Below are positions 16,980 to 27,084 of a stretch of 64,000 nt of DNA, piece by piece. Position 1 is the stretch's first letter. Every line of letters starts with the position of its first letter. The translations under genes were made by a program, and so were the position numbers. Source of the DNA: Treponema sp. Lineage in GTDB: Bacteria; Spirochaetota; Spirochaetia; Treponematales; Treponemataceae. The notes beneath the pieces are model-generated. The model was not told where the DNA came from. It worked only from the letters and a program-made list of their open reading frames with translations, and did not search any database. The stretch covers positions 24,765 to 88,764 of the forward strand of contig JAILKS010000074.1 in the NCBI GenBank assembly GCA_024693715.1, given 5' to 3'.

Positions 16980-17786
16980 ATGATTGATAAAATTATTTTA
17001 AATGGTCCAGTTTTTCTTCTCGTTTTTATCCGATGTTTTACAATGCTTTTAACTCTGCCGCTTTTTTCAATGCGTTCGATTTCTCGTGTAGCAAAGGTAG
17101 CTCTTGCAGGTTATATGGCATTTTTTATTTTTGGAACAGTAAATCTTGATGTATATTCTAAATATTTAAATTCCGAAGGTGTTGCAACAATGGAGTTTAT
17201 TCTTGTTGCAACAGGTGAAGCACTGATTGGAGTAATCTTAGGTTTTTATATTACGATTATTTTTGCCGCTTTTAGTACCGCCGGTCAGTTTACAGCTTTT
17301 CAGATGGGATTTAGTGCTGCAAGTACGTATGATGCTTTGTCACAGGTTGAAAACCCGCTGATGGGACAGTTTTTTAATTTTATTGCAATGCTGATTTTCA
17401 TTCAGGGAAGATGGTTTCAAAAATTATTCTTGGGTGGACTTGTAAAAAGCTTTTCAACACTTAACTGTTTCAATATTGTAGAAAATAATGAACGTTTAAT
17501 TACTTTTATATTAAAAGGCTTAACAAAACTTTTTGCAGATGCAATGATAATTGCACTTCCTGTTATGGGAACTTTAGTATTAATTACAATCTGTACAGGT
17601 TTATTAACAAAAGCTGCACCTCAAATGAATCTTCTTTCGGAAGGTTTTCCTGTAATGATACTGACTTCTTTTCTGATTATTTATTCATTACTTCCTAATC
17701 TTGTAGACTTTTTTATTCGTTCATTTGAAGGAGGCTTTGCAAATTTAGAACAGTTATTTAAAGTTATTCAAAGGAGGTTCGGATAG
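16980..17786 (+). CDS. fliR: flagellar export gate protein FliR
   Basis: 268 aa, six membrane segments, FliR family: VFLLVFIRCFTMLLTLPLFSMRSISRVAKVALAGYMAFF, then GEALIGVILGFYITIIFAAFSTAGQFTAFQMGFSAAS and PVMGTLVLITICTGLLTKAAPQMNLLSEGFPV. It is part of the export gate. Its ATG follows the fliQ stop after 1 bp, and its stop overlaps the GTG of flhB, so the gate proteins are translationally coupled. Confidence 0.97.
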   Translation: MIDKIILNGPVFLLVFIRCFTMLLTLPLFSMRSISRVAKVALAGYMAFFIFGTVNLDVYSKYLNSEGVATMEFILVATGEALIGVILGFYITIIFAAFSTAGQFTAFQMGFSAASTYDALSQVENPLMGQFFNFIAMLIFIQGRWFQKLFLGGLVKSFSTLNCFNIVENNERLITFILKGLTKLFADAMIIALPVMGTLVLITICTGLLTKAAPQMNLLSEGFPVMILTSFLIIYSLLPNLVDFFIRSFEGGFANLEQLFKVIQRRFG

Positions 17787-18862
17787 TGGCTGCAGAAGAT
17801 GAAGGAAGAACCGAAGAACCTTCGGAATACAGAATTGAAAAAGAGCGCAAGGAAGGACGTGTTGCAAAAAGTCAGGAAATCAGTGCGGCTCTGGTTATTT
17901 TATTTGCTGTATTGATTTTAGTTTTTCTTGCAAAATTTATTTTTGCTGAATGCATGAACATTTACAGATATTTTTTTGAAAGATGTGCACAGGCAGATCT
18001 CTCGGATAAAAACATGTATTCTGTTTTTCTTTCATCTTTCTTTAAAATTATTCTTCCTATAACTTTCATTGGTATTCTTGCCGGTGTGATTGGAAATATA
18101 GTTCAGACAAGAGGATTTCTTTTCAGCTGGAAACCTATTCAACCTAAGTTTGATAAAATTATTCCTCATTTTGGAGAATATTTTAAGAACACTTTGTTTT
18201 CGGGCAGAGGACTTTTTAATATCGCAAAAAATTTTACAAAAGTAATATTAATCTGTTTAGTTGCTTATATTTTTATCAGAAAAGATATTTTTGTATTGAT
18301 TCAGGTTATCGATAACGGACAGATTTTGCAGGCAATTGGAAAAATTGCAAGTATGGCCGCACAGATTTTAATTATTGTTTCAGTGGTTTTTCTTCTTATA
18401 TCTATTCCTGATTATATTGTACAAAGGCGTGAATTTCGTGAAAAATTGAAAATGACAAAACAGGAAGTTAAGCAGGAATATAAAGAACTTGAAGGAGATC
18501 CTGAAGTTAAATCACGATTAAGATCTATGCAGCAGCAGTTACTGAAAATGAACATCCCTCGTGCGGTAAAAGAATCGGATGTAGTAATTGCGAACCCGAC
18601 TCATTATGCGGTTACTTTAAAATATGATATGCAGCAGGAAAATTCTGCACCGATGATGACAGCAAAAGGTGAGGATAGTACTGCTTTATATATCAGACGA
18701 CTTGCAGAAGAAAACAACAAACCTGTTATTGAGAATCGCCCTGTAGCAAGAGAGTTATATACAAATCTTGAAGTTGGTGATATAATACCAGAGAAGTATT
18801 ATAGAGTAATAGCTGAGATTTATGCTCAGATAAAAAAAGAGGAGATTACTGGTAATCTTTAA
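17786..18862 (+). CDS. flhB: flagellar export switch protein FlhB
   Basis: 358 aa, GTG start overlapping the fliR stop by 1 bp. N-terminal EPSEYRIEKERKEGRVAKSQEI, four membrane helices, and the auto-cleavage motif NPTHYAV at Asn270-Pro271-Thr272-His273. Self-cleavage at NPTH switches export from hook/rod to filament substrates. The motif is intact, so the substrate switch should operate. Length fits the family. Confidence 0.97.
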   Translation: MAAEDEGRTEEPSEYRIEKERKEGRVAKSQEISAALVILFAVLILVFLAKFIFAECMNIYRYFFERCAQADLSDKNMYSVFLSSFFKIILPITFIGILAGVIGNIVQTRGFLFSWKPIQPKFDKIIPHFGEYFKNTLFSGRGLFNIAKNFTKVILICLVAYIFIRKDIFVLIQVIDNGQILQAIGKIASMAAQILIIVSVVFLLISIPDYIVQRREFREKLKMTKQEVKQEYKELEGDPEVKSRLRSMQQQLLKMNIPRAVKESDVVIANPTHYAVTLKYDMQQENSAPMMTAKGEDSTALYIRRLAEENNKPVIENRPVARELYTNLEVGDIIPEKYYRVIAEIYAQIKKEEITGNL

Positions 18863-18879
18863 TTGCTGGGTGGGGACTT

Positions 18880-21000
18880 ATGGCAAACGAAGGTCGTGGA
18901 AGAGTAATTGATTTTATTTATCAGAATTATATTGCAGTAGGTGCAATTATAATTGTTTTTGTAATGTTCATTCCTCTTCCAAAAATTCTTATAGATTTAT
19001 GCATGATTTTTAATCTTGCGTTCTCATTTGTTGTATTACTTAGTGTTCTTTATACGCCAAGAGCCTCTGACTTTCAAACCTTCCCGAGAATTATTCTTTT
19101 TCAGGCAATGATAGGACTTGCAATCAACGTAAGTTCTACACGACTTATTTTAACAAGTCCTGTTACTACCGGTTATTCAAATCAGCAGAGTGCAATGGTT
19201 CAGGCATTTGCAAATATTGTTGCAGGTTCTGAACCGGTTGTGGGGTTTATAATTTTCATTATTCTTGTAATAGTTCAGGCAATTGTTATTACAAAGGGTG
19301 CAAGCCGTGTTTCTGAAGTTGCTGCACGATTTTCTCTCGATTCCATGAATACTAAATTTTTTGATATAGATAACAGACTTCAGTCGGGAGCAATTGACGA
19401 TAAGGAAGCAATTCGATTAAAGGATGCTGCAAGAAAAGAAATTGACTTTTACTCTAACATGGACGGTTCTTCAAAATTCGTTTCGGGAAGTGTAAAAGCA
19501 GGTATCTTTATTACAGTCATAAATCTTCTTGGCGGCTTTATAATGGGCATGTGGAAGAATAATCTTTCGGCAACCGATGCATTAAGTGCTTATTCAAAAT
19601 TAACGATTGGCGATGGATTAATGTCTCAGCTTCCATCACTTGTTATTTCTTTTGCAACAGGTTTATTAGTTACTGGTACTAAATCGGATGAATCACTTGG
19701 TGAACAGATTACAAATGATTTTACAAGATCCGGATATATTTACGAAATTGTCGGTGCAGTTCTTGCAGTTGCCGGTATAGTGCTTAGAAATCAGACTCAA
19801 TTTCTTCTTATTCCTTTCGGACTTTTCTTTATTTTTGTCGGTTATAGACTTTCAAGGAAAAAAACAAAGGAACTTCTTCAAACAAAAAAGCAGGAAGAAA
19901 AAGAAGCATCAAAAAATCAGACTGGAGAAGTTGTCCCGGGTTCTGATTCAATAACAATGCTTGATCCTCTTTCGCTTGAAATTGGTTATGCACTTATTCC
20001 TCTTGTAAGTAAGGAAAAGGGTGCTGAACTTCTTGAACGTATTACCCGAATCAGAAATGAGGCGAAGCTTGATATGGGTTTTGTAATTCCAAAAATTCAT
20101 ATTCAGGATAATATGACACTTGATCCGAATGAATACAGCTTTAAGATAAATGGAATTGAAGCGGGACGTGCATCAATAAGACTTGGTTATTACATGTGCA
20201 TGAATACAGGTTCTGTTGTAAATCCGATTAAAGGTGAAAAAACAAAGGATCCTGCTTTTGGAATGGATGCAATCTGGGTGTCTGAAGAAAACAGACAGGA
20301 AGCAGAAGATGCGGGATATGCAGTTGTAGATCCTCCGACAATAATTGCAACTCATCTGACAGAAATAATTAAAGCTAATGCTTCTAAAATGCTTGGACGT
20401 CAGGAAGTTTCTTCTATCATGGAAACTGTTAAGAAGACAAATCCTGTACTTGTTGATGAAGTTCTTAATACTGCTAAGCTTTCTTACGGTCTTATTGAAA
20501 CTGTATTACAGAATCTTCTTGAAGAAAAAGTATCTATCCGAAACATTGTTACAATTCTTGAAACTCTGGCAAATTACTCAAGCATTTCTAAAAATCCATG
20601 GGATCTGACGGAAAAGGTAAGGGAAGCTCTTGGACTTCAAATATGTATGCAGTATGCGGACCAGGAAGATAAAACTATAAGATTGATGCAGCTTTCTTTG
20701 GGTTGGGCTGAACAGATTAAAAATTGTGCCTATTTCCCTCAGGATGGTTCAAAGCCGCGTGTAGATTTTGATCCTGTTCAAAGGCGAAAATGGATTAATG
20801 ATGTGAGTGTATCTCTTGCAAAATTTGAACAGAAGGGATACCAGCCGATTATTCTTTGTCCAAGCAACATAAGAATTCTTGTACGCTCGGCAATTGAAAG
20901 GGAAATGCCTGGAATTATTGTTCTTTCTGAACTGGAACTTTATCAGGCTGGTAAAAACATCAAAATCGAAGTTCTTGATGAAATATCGTATGAGGAGTAA
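18880..21000 (+). CDS. flhA: flagellar export protein FlhA
   Basis: 706 aa, the usual size. An N-terminal half of eight membrane helices (including FQTFPRIILFQAMIGLAINVSSTRLIL and the FHIPEP-region equivalent DAARKEIDFYSNMDGSSKFVSGSVKAGIFI) leads to a large cytoplasmic domain that docks chaperone-substrate complexes. FlhA forms the nonameric ring under the export gate and couples proton motive force to export. The RBS is GGGTGGGG, 8 bp before the ATG. Confidence 0.97.
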   Translation: MANEGRGRVIDFIYQNYIAVGAIIIVFVMFIPLPKILIDLCMIFNLAFSFVVLLSVLYTPRASDFQTFPRIILFQAMIGLAINVSSTRLILTSPVTTGYSNQQSAMVQAFANIVAGSEPVVGFIIFIILVIVQAIVITKGASRVSEVAARFSLDSMNTKFFDIDNRLQSGAIDDKEAIRLKDAARKEIDFYSNMDGSSKFVSGSVKAGIFITVINLLGGFIMGMWKNNLSATDALSAYSKLTIGDGLMSQLPSLVISFATGLLVTGTKSDESLGEQITNDFTRSGYIYEIVGAVLAVAGIVLRNQTQFLLIPFGLFFIFVGYRLSRKKTKELLQTKKQEEKEASKNQTGEVVPGSDSITMLDPLSLEIGYALIPLVSKEKGAELLERITRIRNEAKLDMGFVIPKIHIQDNMTLDPNEYSFKINGIEAGRASIRLGYYMCMNTGSVVNPIKGEKTKDPAFGMDAIWVSEENRQEAEDAGYAVVDPPTIIATHLTEIIKANASKMLGRQEVSSIMETVKKTNPVLVDEVLNTAKLSYGLIETVLQNLLEEKVSIRNIVTILETLANYSSISKNPWDLTEKVREALGLQICMQYADQEDKTIRLMQLSLGWAEQIKNCAYFPQDGSKPRVDFDPVQRRKWINDVSVSLAKFEQKGYQPIILCPSNIRILVRSAIEREMPGIIVLSELELYQAGKNIKIEVLDEISYEE

Positions 21001-21009
21001 CAACGGAGA

Positions 21010-22263
21010 ATGACAAAGGATAATCAGATTGTAAAGGAAATTACAGGAAGAACTCTCGAAGAATGTAAGATGAAACTCCGTCGTGAATATGGTGAGGACT
21101 GGGAGTTAATTAATCAGCGTACTGAATTTAAACCGGGCGGTTTTTTAAATCTTTCGACAAAAGAATATATCGTAGTTAAATATATAACAGGGCGCAGAAA
21201 ATCAATAATGAATGAACCGGAATCTTATAATATTTCTACAGGAAATAAACTTACTGAACAGCAGGAATTTGAAAAAAACAGACAGGCTCTTTTACAGCAG
21301 AACAGTGATATTCTTCAGAGAAATAATACACGTGTTCTTGCAGAAATGGCAGAAAAACTTGATGAACTCAGCGAACAGCTTAAGACGGTAAACAATAAAG
21401 TTGATTCCAATCAGTTGGTAGAAACTCATGAAACTATTTCTAAGATAAGTGAGATTTTATCTGAAAATGAATTTTCTTATGCGTACATTAAAATGATTGA
21501 AGAAAAAATCCGCTCAAAGTTTTCTCTTGAGCAGCTTGATGATTATAAGCTTGTGCAGCGTCAGGTTGTTGACTGGATCGGTGAATCAATTGAAATAAGT
21601 AAGGAAAAAGTTTTCCGTCCGCCTCATGTTGTAATTCTTGTCGGTCCTACAGGGGTAGGTAAAACTACAACTATTGCAAAGCTTGCATCCCGATTGATTC
21701 TTGAATCAAAAAAGAATGAACTTTCTAAACCGGAAATATGTCTTATAACGACAGATACGATGCGTGTAAGTGCACAGGAACAGCTTGAGGTTTTTGCAAA
21801 TATTCTTGGTAAAAATGTTTTGAAAGCAGAAAGCTCTGATGATTTACGTTCAATTTATGATGAATATAAAGAGCATGTTGATTATATCTTCATTGATACA
21901 AGCGGTTATAGTCCGAATGATGCGACTAAAATCAGCAATATGAAAACTATCCTTGATGTAAAGATGAATGCAGATGTTTATCTTGCAATTTCTGCTTCTA
22001 CAAAAACAAGTGACCTCAATAATATTTTAAGGAATTATGAGCCTTTCGCTTATGAATCCGTAATTATTACAAAATTTGATGAAACCCAACAGATTGGCAA
22101 TGTAATAAGCGTTCTTTGGGAAAAACATAAAACAATTTCGTATATTACCGATGGACAGCATGTTCCTCGTAATATTCAGAAAGCAGATGTAATTGAGATA
22201 TTGAAAAATCTTTCTGGGTTTGATATTGATCGAATACATATAGAGAATCAATTTGGAGAATAA
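21010..22263 (+). CDS. flhF: flagellar placement GTPase FlhF
   Basis: 417 aa, SRP-type GTPase. B-domain N-terminus ([25 protein letters not shown]), a Gln-rich middle (about residues 80-130), then the G domain with P-loop [15 protein letters not shown] (Lys218) and [20 protein letters not shown]. FlhF defines where flagella are built, which in spirochaetes is near the cell poles. Adjacent FlhG is its regulator. Intact, 9 bp after flhA. Confidence 0.96.
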   Translation: MTKDNQIVKEITGRTLEECKMKLRREYGEDWELINQRTEFKPGGFLNLSTKEYIVVKYITGRRKSIMNEPESYNISTGNKLTEQQEFEKNRQALLQQNSDILQRNNTRVLAEMAEKLDELSEQLKTVNNKVDSNQLVETHETISKISEILSENEFSYAYIKMIEEKIRSKFSLEQLDDYKLVQRQVVDWIGESIEISKEKVFRPPHVVILVGPTGVGKTTTIAKLASRLILESKKNELSKPEICLITTDTMRVSAQEQLEVFANILGKNVLKAESSDDLRSIYDEYKEHVDYIFIDTSGYSPNDATKISNMKTILDVKMNADVYLAISASTKTSDLNNILRNYEPFAYESVIITKFDETQQIGNVISVLWEKHKTISYITDGQHVPRNIQKADVIEILKNLSGFDIDRIHIENQFGE

Positions 22264-22268
22264 AAATT

Positions 22269-23141
22269 ATGGAAGAACAGGCAGAAGAATTAAGGGAATT
22301 GATGAAGGACACAGAACCTGCAGCACCAAGACATGATCACTCAACCAGAATTATCGCAATTACAAGCGGTAAGGGTGGGGTTGGTAAAACCAATGTAGCT
22401 GTTAATATGGCCATTGCTTATGCACAGCTTGGTAAGAAGGTAATTCTTATTGACGGTGACCTTGGTATGGCCAATGTTAATGTCATTTTGAATATAGTTC
22501 CTACATATACTTTAATGCATGTAATAAATAAGAAAAAATCCATGAAGGAAATTATCATGGATACTGAATTTGGAATTAAATTTATTGCAGGCGCCAATGG
22601 TTTTTCAAAAATTGCAAATTTAAGTGTAGATGAGCTTGATTATTTTGCAAAACAGTTTGCATCTTTAGGTAATGCAGACATCATCATTATAGATACTGCA
22701 GCCGGAATTGCAAATAACGTTCTTCAGTTTGTAGCAGCAGCTGATGAAGTTTTTGTTGTTACGACTCCTGAACCTACTGCAATCACAGATGCTTACGGTA
22801 TCATAAAAATCATCACTACTGAAATTGTAGAACGCACTGTTGATATAAAACTCATAGTAAATCGTGTTCATTCTGCCGACGAAGGAAAAAGAATTTCTGA
22901 AAGGATTATTACTATCGTAGGACAATTCTTAGGCTATAAAGTTGAATATCTTGGATTTGTTTATGAGGATCCTGTTGTTCAGGCAAGTGTAATCAGGCAA
23001 AAACCGTTTATGGTTGTAAATCCGACCTCAAAACCTGCAGTGTGTCTTAAACACATAGTCGGTAAAATAGAGAAAAATGAGCCTGAATATAATGACGGTG
23101 TTCAGAATTTCTTAAAGAAATTTCTTAGTAAAAAGAAATAG
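22269..23141 (+). CDS. flhG: flagellar number regulator FlhG (MinD-like ATPase)
   Basis: 290 aa. The N-terminal helix [11 protein letters not shown] resembles the DQAxxLR motif with which FlhG stimulates the FlhF GTPase. The deviant Walker A motif is [17 protein letters not shown] (Lys35 and Lys40), followed by [15 protein letters not shown] and [13 protein letters not shown]. The C-terminus is basic ([10 protein letters not shown]) and may act as a membrane-targeting tail. It controls the number of flagella together with FlhF. A hairpin with a T run follows, so it probably ends the first motility unit. Confidence 0.95.
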   Translation: MEEQAEELRELMKDTEPAAPRHDHSTRIIAITSGKGGVGKTNVAVNMAIAYAQLGKKVILIDGDLGMANVNVILNIVPTYTLMHVINKKKSMKEIIMDTEFGIKFIAGANGFSKIANLSVDELDYFAKQFASLGNADIIIIDTAAGIANNVLQFVAAADEVFVVTTPEPTAITDAYGIIKIITTEIVERTVDIKLIVNRVHSADEGKRISERIITIVGQFLGYKVEYLGFVYEDPVVQASVIRQKPFMVVNPTSKPAVCLKHIVGKIEKNEPEYNDGVQNFLKKFLSKKK

Positions 23142-23145
23142 CATT

Positions 23146-23170
23146 AAAAATAATTTACTGTTATTTTTTT
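23146..23170 (+). terminator. AT-rich hairpin after flhG
   Basis: An 8-bp stem (AAAAATAA / TTATTTTT) with a 7-base loop and T tail, 4 bp after the flhG stop codon. All pairs are A-T, so it is weak and could be leaky, but it is directly followed by a new -10 box. Confidence 0.45.
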
Positions 23171-23181
23171 AAAATATAGTG

Positions 23182-23187
23182 TATAAT
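23182..23187 (+). promoter_or_regulatory. -10 box for the second motility unit
   Basis: Perfect TATAAT within AGTGTATAATATT. No convincing -35 hexamer at 16-18 bp (TGTTAT is closest). A GGGAGG ribosome binding site at 23203-23208 lies ahead of the ATG at 23213. Confidence 0.5.
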
Positions 23188-23212
23188 ATTATAAATTTAG
23201 ATGGGAGGAAAG

Positions 23213-23986
23213 ATGAAAAGCATAAAAGCGGCTTCAGTTTCAAATTTTACAGTTGTTTTTGCAATCTGTGGATTTGTACTGTCACTTATCTGCGGTTTAT
23301 TCTCCCGTTCTGGATTTGGTAAAATACTTATAACTGCTGTTGTTTCTGCTCTTGTTTTTGCCGTACTTGCAGTTTTAATTAAAATTGCTTTTAAAACTCT
23401 GCTTAAGGTTGACTCTTCTGATACTGCAAAAACAAATGTTACAGTTTCAGATGCCACTCCTATATCTCCAGTAGGACAGCACATTGATTTTGTAGTAGAG
23501 GATCAGGAACTTGAAGAAGGTGAATCTTCAAATCATTTTGATGTAGGTAATAACAGACAGATGCTGGAAGATTCTGATGTTCAGTCGACAAAATCTTTAA
23601 AAGAAGAAATTAAGCAGAGCACAAGTGATTTTGTACCGATAAGAAAGCTTGAAACTTTGACTAACATTTCGGGAACCGAATCTGAAAGTATTGTACCGCC
23701 TGATAAAGAAACTAGTGATGATGATACATCTGAAGAAAATGCCGAGGTGAAAACCCTGCATGCTCCGGAGGGTGAACTGGATGTGCTTCCTGATTTAAGT
23801 GACAGTGTGTTTAATTCCGAACCGGTAAAGCAGTCTGCTTCAGAATCTTATGATTCAGATGCATCTGACGATGGTTTTGTGGATTCATCGCTCGTTTATA
23901 AATCAAAGGAAGATAACTCTGGCGAAATCAAGGATTCTTCGCTTATGGCGAAAGCAATCAGCTCGATTTTAGCTCAAGAATCATAA
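23213..23986 (+). CDS. two-TM protein with acidic disordered tail, motility cluster
   Basis: 257 aa, not a family I recognise. Two membrane helices in the first 65 residues (NFTVVFAICGFVLSLICGLFS and ILITAVVSALVFAVLAVLIKIAF), then about 190 residues rich in Ser, Asp and Glu without obvious fold. The position between flhG and fliA matches hypothetical genes found there in other treponemes, so it may be a treponeme-specific motility protein. A four-codon-earlier ATG (23201) overlaps the GGGAGG site, so I chose 23213. The tail ends AKAISSILAQES, a possible amphipathic helix. Confidence 0.7.
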   Translation: MKSIKAASVSNFTVVFAICGFVLSLICGLFSRSGFGKILITAVVSALVFAVLAVLIKIAFKTLLKVDSSDTAKTNVTVSDATPISPVGQHIDFVVEDQELEEGESSNHFDVGNNRQMLEDSDVQSTKSLKEEIKQSTSDFVPIRKLETLTNISGTESESIVPPDKETSDDDTSEENAEVKTLHAPEGELDVLPDLSDSVFNSEPVKQSASESYDSDASDDGFVDSSLVYKSKEDNSGEIKDSSLMAKAISSILAQES

Positions 23987-24002
23987 AAAAGGATGAGACA
24001 AA

Positions 24003-24785
24003 ATGCCGATTAATGACGAAAAAGAAGAAGATGATCTTTGGGATGAGTTCAAAAAAACAAAATCTCCTGCTATAAGGGATAAGTTTATTCGACAATATAT
24101 GCCTCTTGTAAAATATGTTGCTGGAAAAGTAGCCGTAGGAATGCCTAACAGTGTCGAATTTGATGATCTTGTCGGATTCGGGCAATTCGGTCTTCTTGAT
24201 GCAATCAACAAATATGATACATCGAAAAATGTTAAATTTAAAACTTATGCTGTAACAAGAATTCGAGGTGCTATTTTTGATGAACTTCGACAGATTGACT
24301 GGGTTCCTCGTTCAGTAAGACAAAAATCACGTGAAATTGAAGATGCAATCACAACTCTTGAAGCACGACTTGGAAGAACAGCAACAGATGCAGAAATTGC
24401 CGATTCTTTGAGTATGACTGAAGATGAATATCACAGAACTGTAATGAAGGTTTCAGGCACAAGTATTCTTTCTTTGAATGATGTATGGTATGCCGGTGAT
24501 GATAATGACAATATGTCTATTGGAAATAACATCGAATCTCCTGCCAGCTTGAATCCGGATGTAATTGCAGAAAGGGAAGAAATCAAAAAGGTAATAGCCG
24601 AAGCCATAAACGAATTACCGGAAAAAGAAAAGATGGTAATCGTTCTTTACTACCATGAAGATTTAACTTTTAAAGAAATAGGTGAAGTTCTTGAAGTAAG
24701 TGAATCTCGTATTTCACAGCTGCATACAAAAGCAAATTTACGATTACGTGCAAAACTGACTAATTTAAGAAAAGGAATTTTGTAG
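24003..24785 (+). CDS. fliA: RNA polymerase sigma factor FliA/WhiG (sigma-28)
   Basis: 260 aa with sigma regions 2 (YMPLVKYVAGKVAVGMPNSVEFDDLVGFGQFGLLDAINKYDTSKNVKFKTYAVTRIRGAIFDELRQIDWVPRSVR), 3 (IEDAITTLEARLGRTATDAEIADSL) and 4 (LPEKEKMVIVLYYHEDLTFKEIGEVLEVSESRISQLHTKA). This is the FliA/WhiG group. It should direct late flagellar and chemotaxis gene transcription. No anti-sigma FlgM is visible in the window. RBS AAAGGATGAG lies upstream. Confidence 0.96.
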   Translation: MPINDEKEEDDLWDEFKKTKSPAIRDKFIRQYMPLVKYVAGKVAVGMPNSVEFDDLVGFGQFGLLDAINKYDTSKNVKFKTYAVTRIRGAIFDELRQIDWVPRSVRQKSREIEDAITTLEARLGRTATDAEIADSLSMTEDEYHRTVMKVSGTSILSLNDVWYAGDDNDNMSIGNNIESPASLNPDVIAEREEIKKVIAEAINELPEKEKMVIVLYYHEDLTFKEIGEVLEVSESRISQLHTKANLRLRAKLTNLRKGIL

Positions 24786-24800
24786 TTTTCGGGAAAACAG

Positions 24801-26768
24801 ATGGTATCTTTAGATCAGTTGCGTGAAGAAATGAAAAGGCGTCTCGAACAGGATAGTGAGCTTCATATGGTTGATGTTCACGCTGATACTATCGATGAAG
24901 CACTTGCCGACGCAGCAGTTCAGCTTGATACAAAGCTTTCTAATCTTCAGTATGAAATTCTTGAAAAGGGTAGCGACGGTTTTTTAGGAATCGGAAAAAA
25001 GCCGTGGAAGTTAAAAATATATCAGAATCCTTCGACTATCAAAAAAGGAAAGAAGATTGCTTCAGAAGGGCTTGATTTCGAAGGAGAAGGGCAGGAAGGA
25101 GCACAGAGTAAAAATCAGGATGGATTGTTCTATGTACGACATTTCGGTTCAGAACTTTGGCTTAAAGTTATTCTTCCGGTTGGTTCAGGTTCTCCTGTTG
25201 ATTATAAGGAAGTTCTTGCAGATTTACAGCGTCCGGATACTCTTGAATTTAATGAAAATCAGGTTAAAAAATATATTAAAAACGGAACAGACGGTGAATA
25301 TCAGTCTGTCGGTAAATATAAACATGTTCAGGCAGGAGATGCACTCATTTCTGTTGATACAACAAAGGATGAAATGAAGGCAAGTATAATTGTTTCTCCT
25401 CCATCTATGAGTGGTGCAGATGCTTCAAAAGATGGAATCCTTCGTGCTTTAATGACACAGGGTGTTATAGACCAGTGCATCAACATGGATAAGGTAAATG
25501 AATTTGTAGATAATCCTGTTTATAATATTCCGTTTGAGGTTGCACAGGCAATTATGCCGGTAGACGGAAGAGACGCTTACATTGCATATAATTTTGAAAC
25601 TGATACGAAAAAGCTTCGTGCACAGGTTTCTGAAACAGGTAATATTAATTATAAGGAACTTAATCAGATTCAGAACGTTATTGCCGATCAGCCGCTTGCA
25701 CAAAAAATGCCGCCTGAAAGAGGAAAGGGTGGAAAAACAATTTTTGGACGCTATCTTGAAGCTAAAAACGGAAAGGATATTCCGATTCAGCTTGGTACGA
25801 ATGTAAAACTTGACCGTGATGGTGTTACTATTAAAGCCCAGATTGACGGTGAAGTTATGCTCATCAACGGAAAAATATGTGTTGAACCTGTTAAATATCT
25901 TGATGCAGTTAATGTTAAGACCGGTGATATTAAATTCGTTGGAACTGTTGTTATCAAGGGCTCTGTTGAAGACGGATATAAGGTTGAAGCTACAAATATT
26001 GAAGTTAATGGAATTGTTGATAAGTCACGTCTTGAAGCAACCGGAAATATTTATGTTCGTCAGGGTATTTTTGGTAAAGGCGAAGGTTACATTAAGGCGG
26101 GACAGTCTTTGTGGGCTAAGTTTATAAATGATGCAACTGTAGAAGCAGAAGAAAATGTAATTGTTTCTGACAGTATTGTTAATTCAAACGTAACTGCAAT
26201 GAAGAATATTGTTCTTCGTGGAAGAAAAGCTCAGATTATCGGTGGTCATTTACTTGCTACCGAAGAAATATGTGCAAAGAAGGTCGGATCTCCTGGTGGT
26301 GGTGCAGAAACTATTCTTGAAGTTGGAATTGATCCTAGGGCAAAGAAGCGGCTTCTTGAGCTTCAGAAAAAACAGGATACAAGTTCTAAGGAGCTTGAAA
26401 ATGTTGAGCTTGACATTCAGACTCTCGAACAGCAGAAAAACATACGACGCCGTTTATCACAGGATAAGGAAGATAAACTTGTTCAGTTGAAGCAGCAGCA
26501 GAAGCTTGTTACCGATGAGCTTGAAAACATGACAAAAGAAATTGATTCAATTCAGGCACGTCTCAGGGAATTAAAGGCTGTCGGTAAAGTAAAAGTTGAA
26601 GATACAGTTTATGCCGGTGTAAAAATATATGTACGTGATGTCCTTGATGAAGTAAAAATTGACGTTAAGAATACAACCTTCTATTTTGACAAGAGTTTTT
26701 GTAAACGTGGAGAATATGAAGCTCCATCTATAACCCAGGAGGAATTAGATGGCTATTCAACCCATTGA
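24801..26768 (+). CDS. FapA-like protein with Jag_N domain (DUF342 family)
   Basis: 655 aa. Residues about 25-75 resemble a Jag N-terminal domain (ADTIDEALADAAVQLDTKLSNLQYEILEKGSDGFLGIGKKPWKLKI). A long middle part (about 140-510) is the FapA/DUF342 domain, with GNINYKELNQIQNVIADQPLAQKMPPERGKGGKTIFGRYL and a beta-helix-like region (VNVKTGDIKFVGTVVIKGSVEDGYKVEATNIEVNGIVDKSRLEATGNIYVRQGIFGKGEGYIKAGQSLWAKFI). A charged coiled coil (about 514-595) and a final GVKIYVRDVLDEVKIDVKN segment follow. Named for a role in flagellar assembly in Gram-negatives, but mechanism is unclear. Its 3' end overlaps the next gene by 20 bp. Confidence 0.85.
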   Translation: MVSLDQLREEMKRRLEQDSELHMVDVHADTIDEALADAAVQLDTKLSNLQYEILEKGSDGFLGIGKKPWKLKIYQNPSTIKKGKKIASEGLDFEGEGQEGAQSKNQDGLFYVRHFGSELWLKVILPVGSGSPVDYKEVLADLQRPDTLEFNENQVKKYIKNGTDGEYQSVGKYKHVQAGDALISVDTTKDEMKASIIVSPPSMSGADASKDGILRALMTQGVIDQCINMDKVNEFVDNPVYNIPFEVAQAIMPVDGRDAYIAYNFETDTKKLRAQVSETGNINYKELNQIQNVIADQPLAQKMPPERGKGGKTIFGRYLEAKNGKDIPIQLGTNVKLDRDGVTIKAQIDGEVMLINGKICVEPVKYLDAVNVKTGDIKFVGTVVIKGSVEDGYKVEATNIEVNGIVDKSRLEATGNIYVRQGIFGKGEGYIKAGQSLWAKFINDATVEAEENVIVSDSIVNSNVTAMKNIVLRGRKAQIIGGHLLATEEICAKKVGSPGGGAETILEVGIDPRAKKRLLELQKKQDTSSKELENVELDIQTLEQQKNIRRRLSQDKEDKLVQLKQQQKLVTDELENMTKEIDSIQARLRELKAVGKVKVEDTVYAGVKIYVRDVLDEVKIDVKNTTFYFDKSFCKRGEYEAPSITQEELDGYSTH

Positions 26769-27081
26769 TTTACAGAATATGTATCAGCAGCTCTCAAATG
26801 TCTCGAAAAGCATAACGAATCAGCCGCAGTTGAACCAGCTTGCATCTTCTCTTCAACAGCAGGGCATTGTTCAGCAGAATCTTGAGGAATCTACCAAAGT
26901 TTCAAGGACAAATGAAGATGCTCAGAATACAAATAATGTTGATGCAGACGGGAAAAATGATTCTTCGCAAAATCAAAGGCAAAGTTCAGATCAAAAGCAT
27001 GAAAATCAGAATGACGGCGCGCGAAAATCTAATCCGAATAATCCACCGTTTGTAGGAACAATCATAGATATTACGAGGTAA
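26749..27081 (+). CDS. small Gln/Asn-rich protein of the motility cluster
   Basis: 110 aa, family not recognised. The first 45 residues are a Gln-rich helix (IDLQNMYQQLSNVSKSITNQPQLNQLASSLQQQ); the rest is charged and disordered (DADGKNDSSQNQRQSSDQKHENQNDGARKSNPNN), ending in a conserved-looking FVGTIIDITR. A strong AGGAGG site sits inside the FapA-like gene, which it overlaps by 20 bp, so it is translated with it. Soluble, no signal peptide. Possibly a partner of the FapA-like protein; this is inference from coupling. Confidence 0.65.
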   Translation: MAIQPIDLQNMYQQLSNVSKSITNQPQLNQLASSLQQQGIVQQNLEESTKVSRTNEDAQNTNNVDADGKNDSSQNQRQSSDQKHENQNDGARKSNPNNPPFVGTIIDITR

Positions 27082-27084
27082 GCT

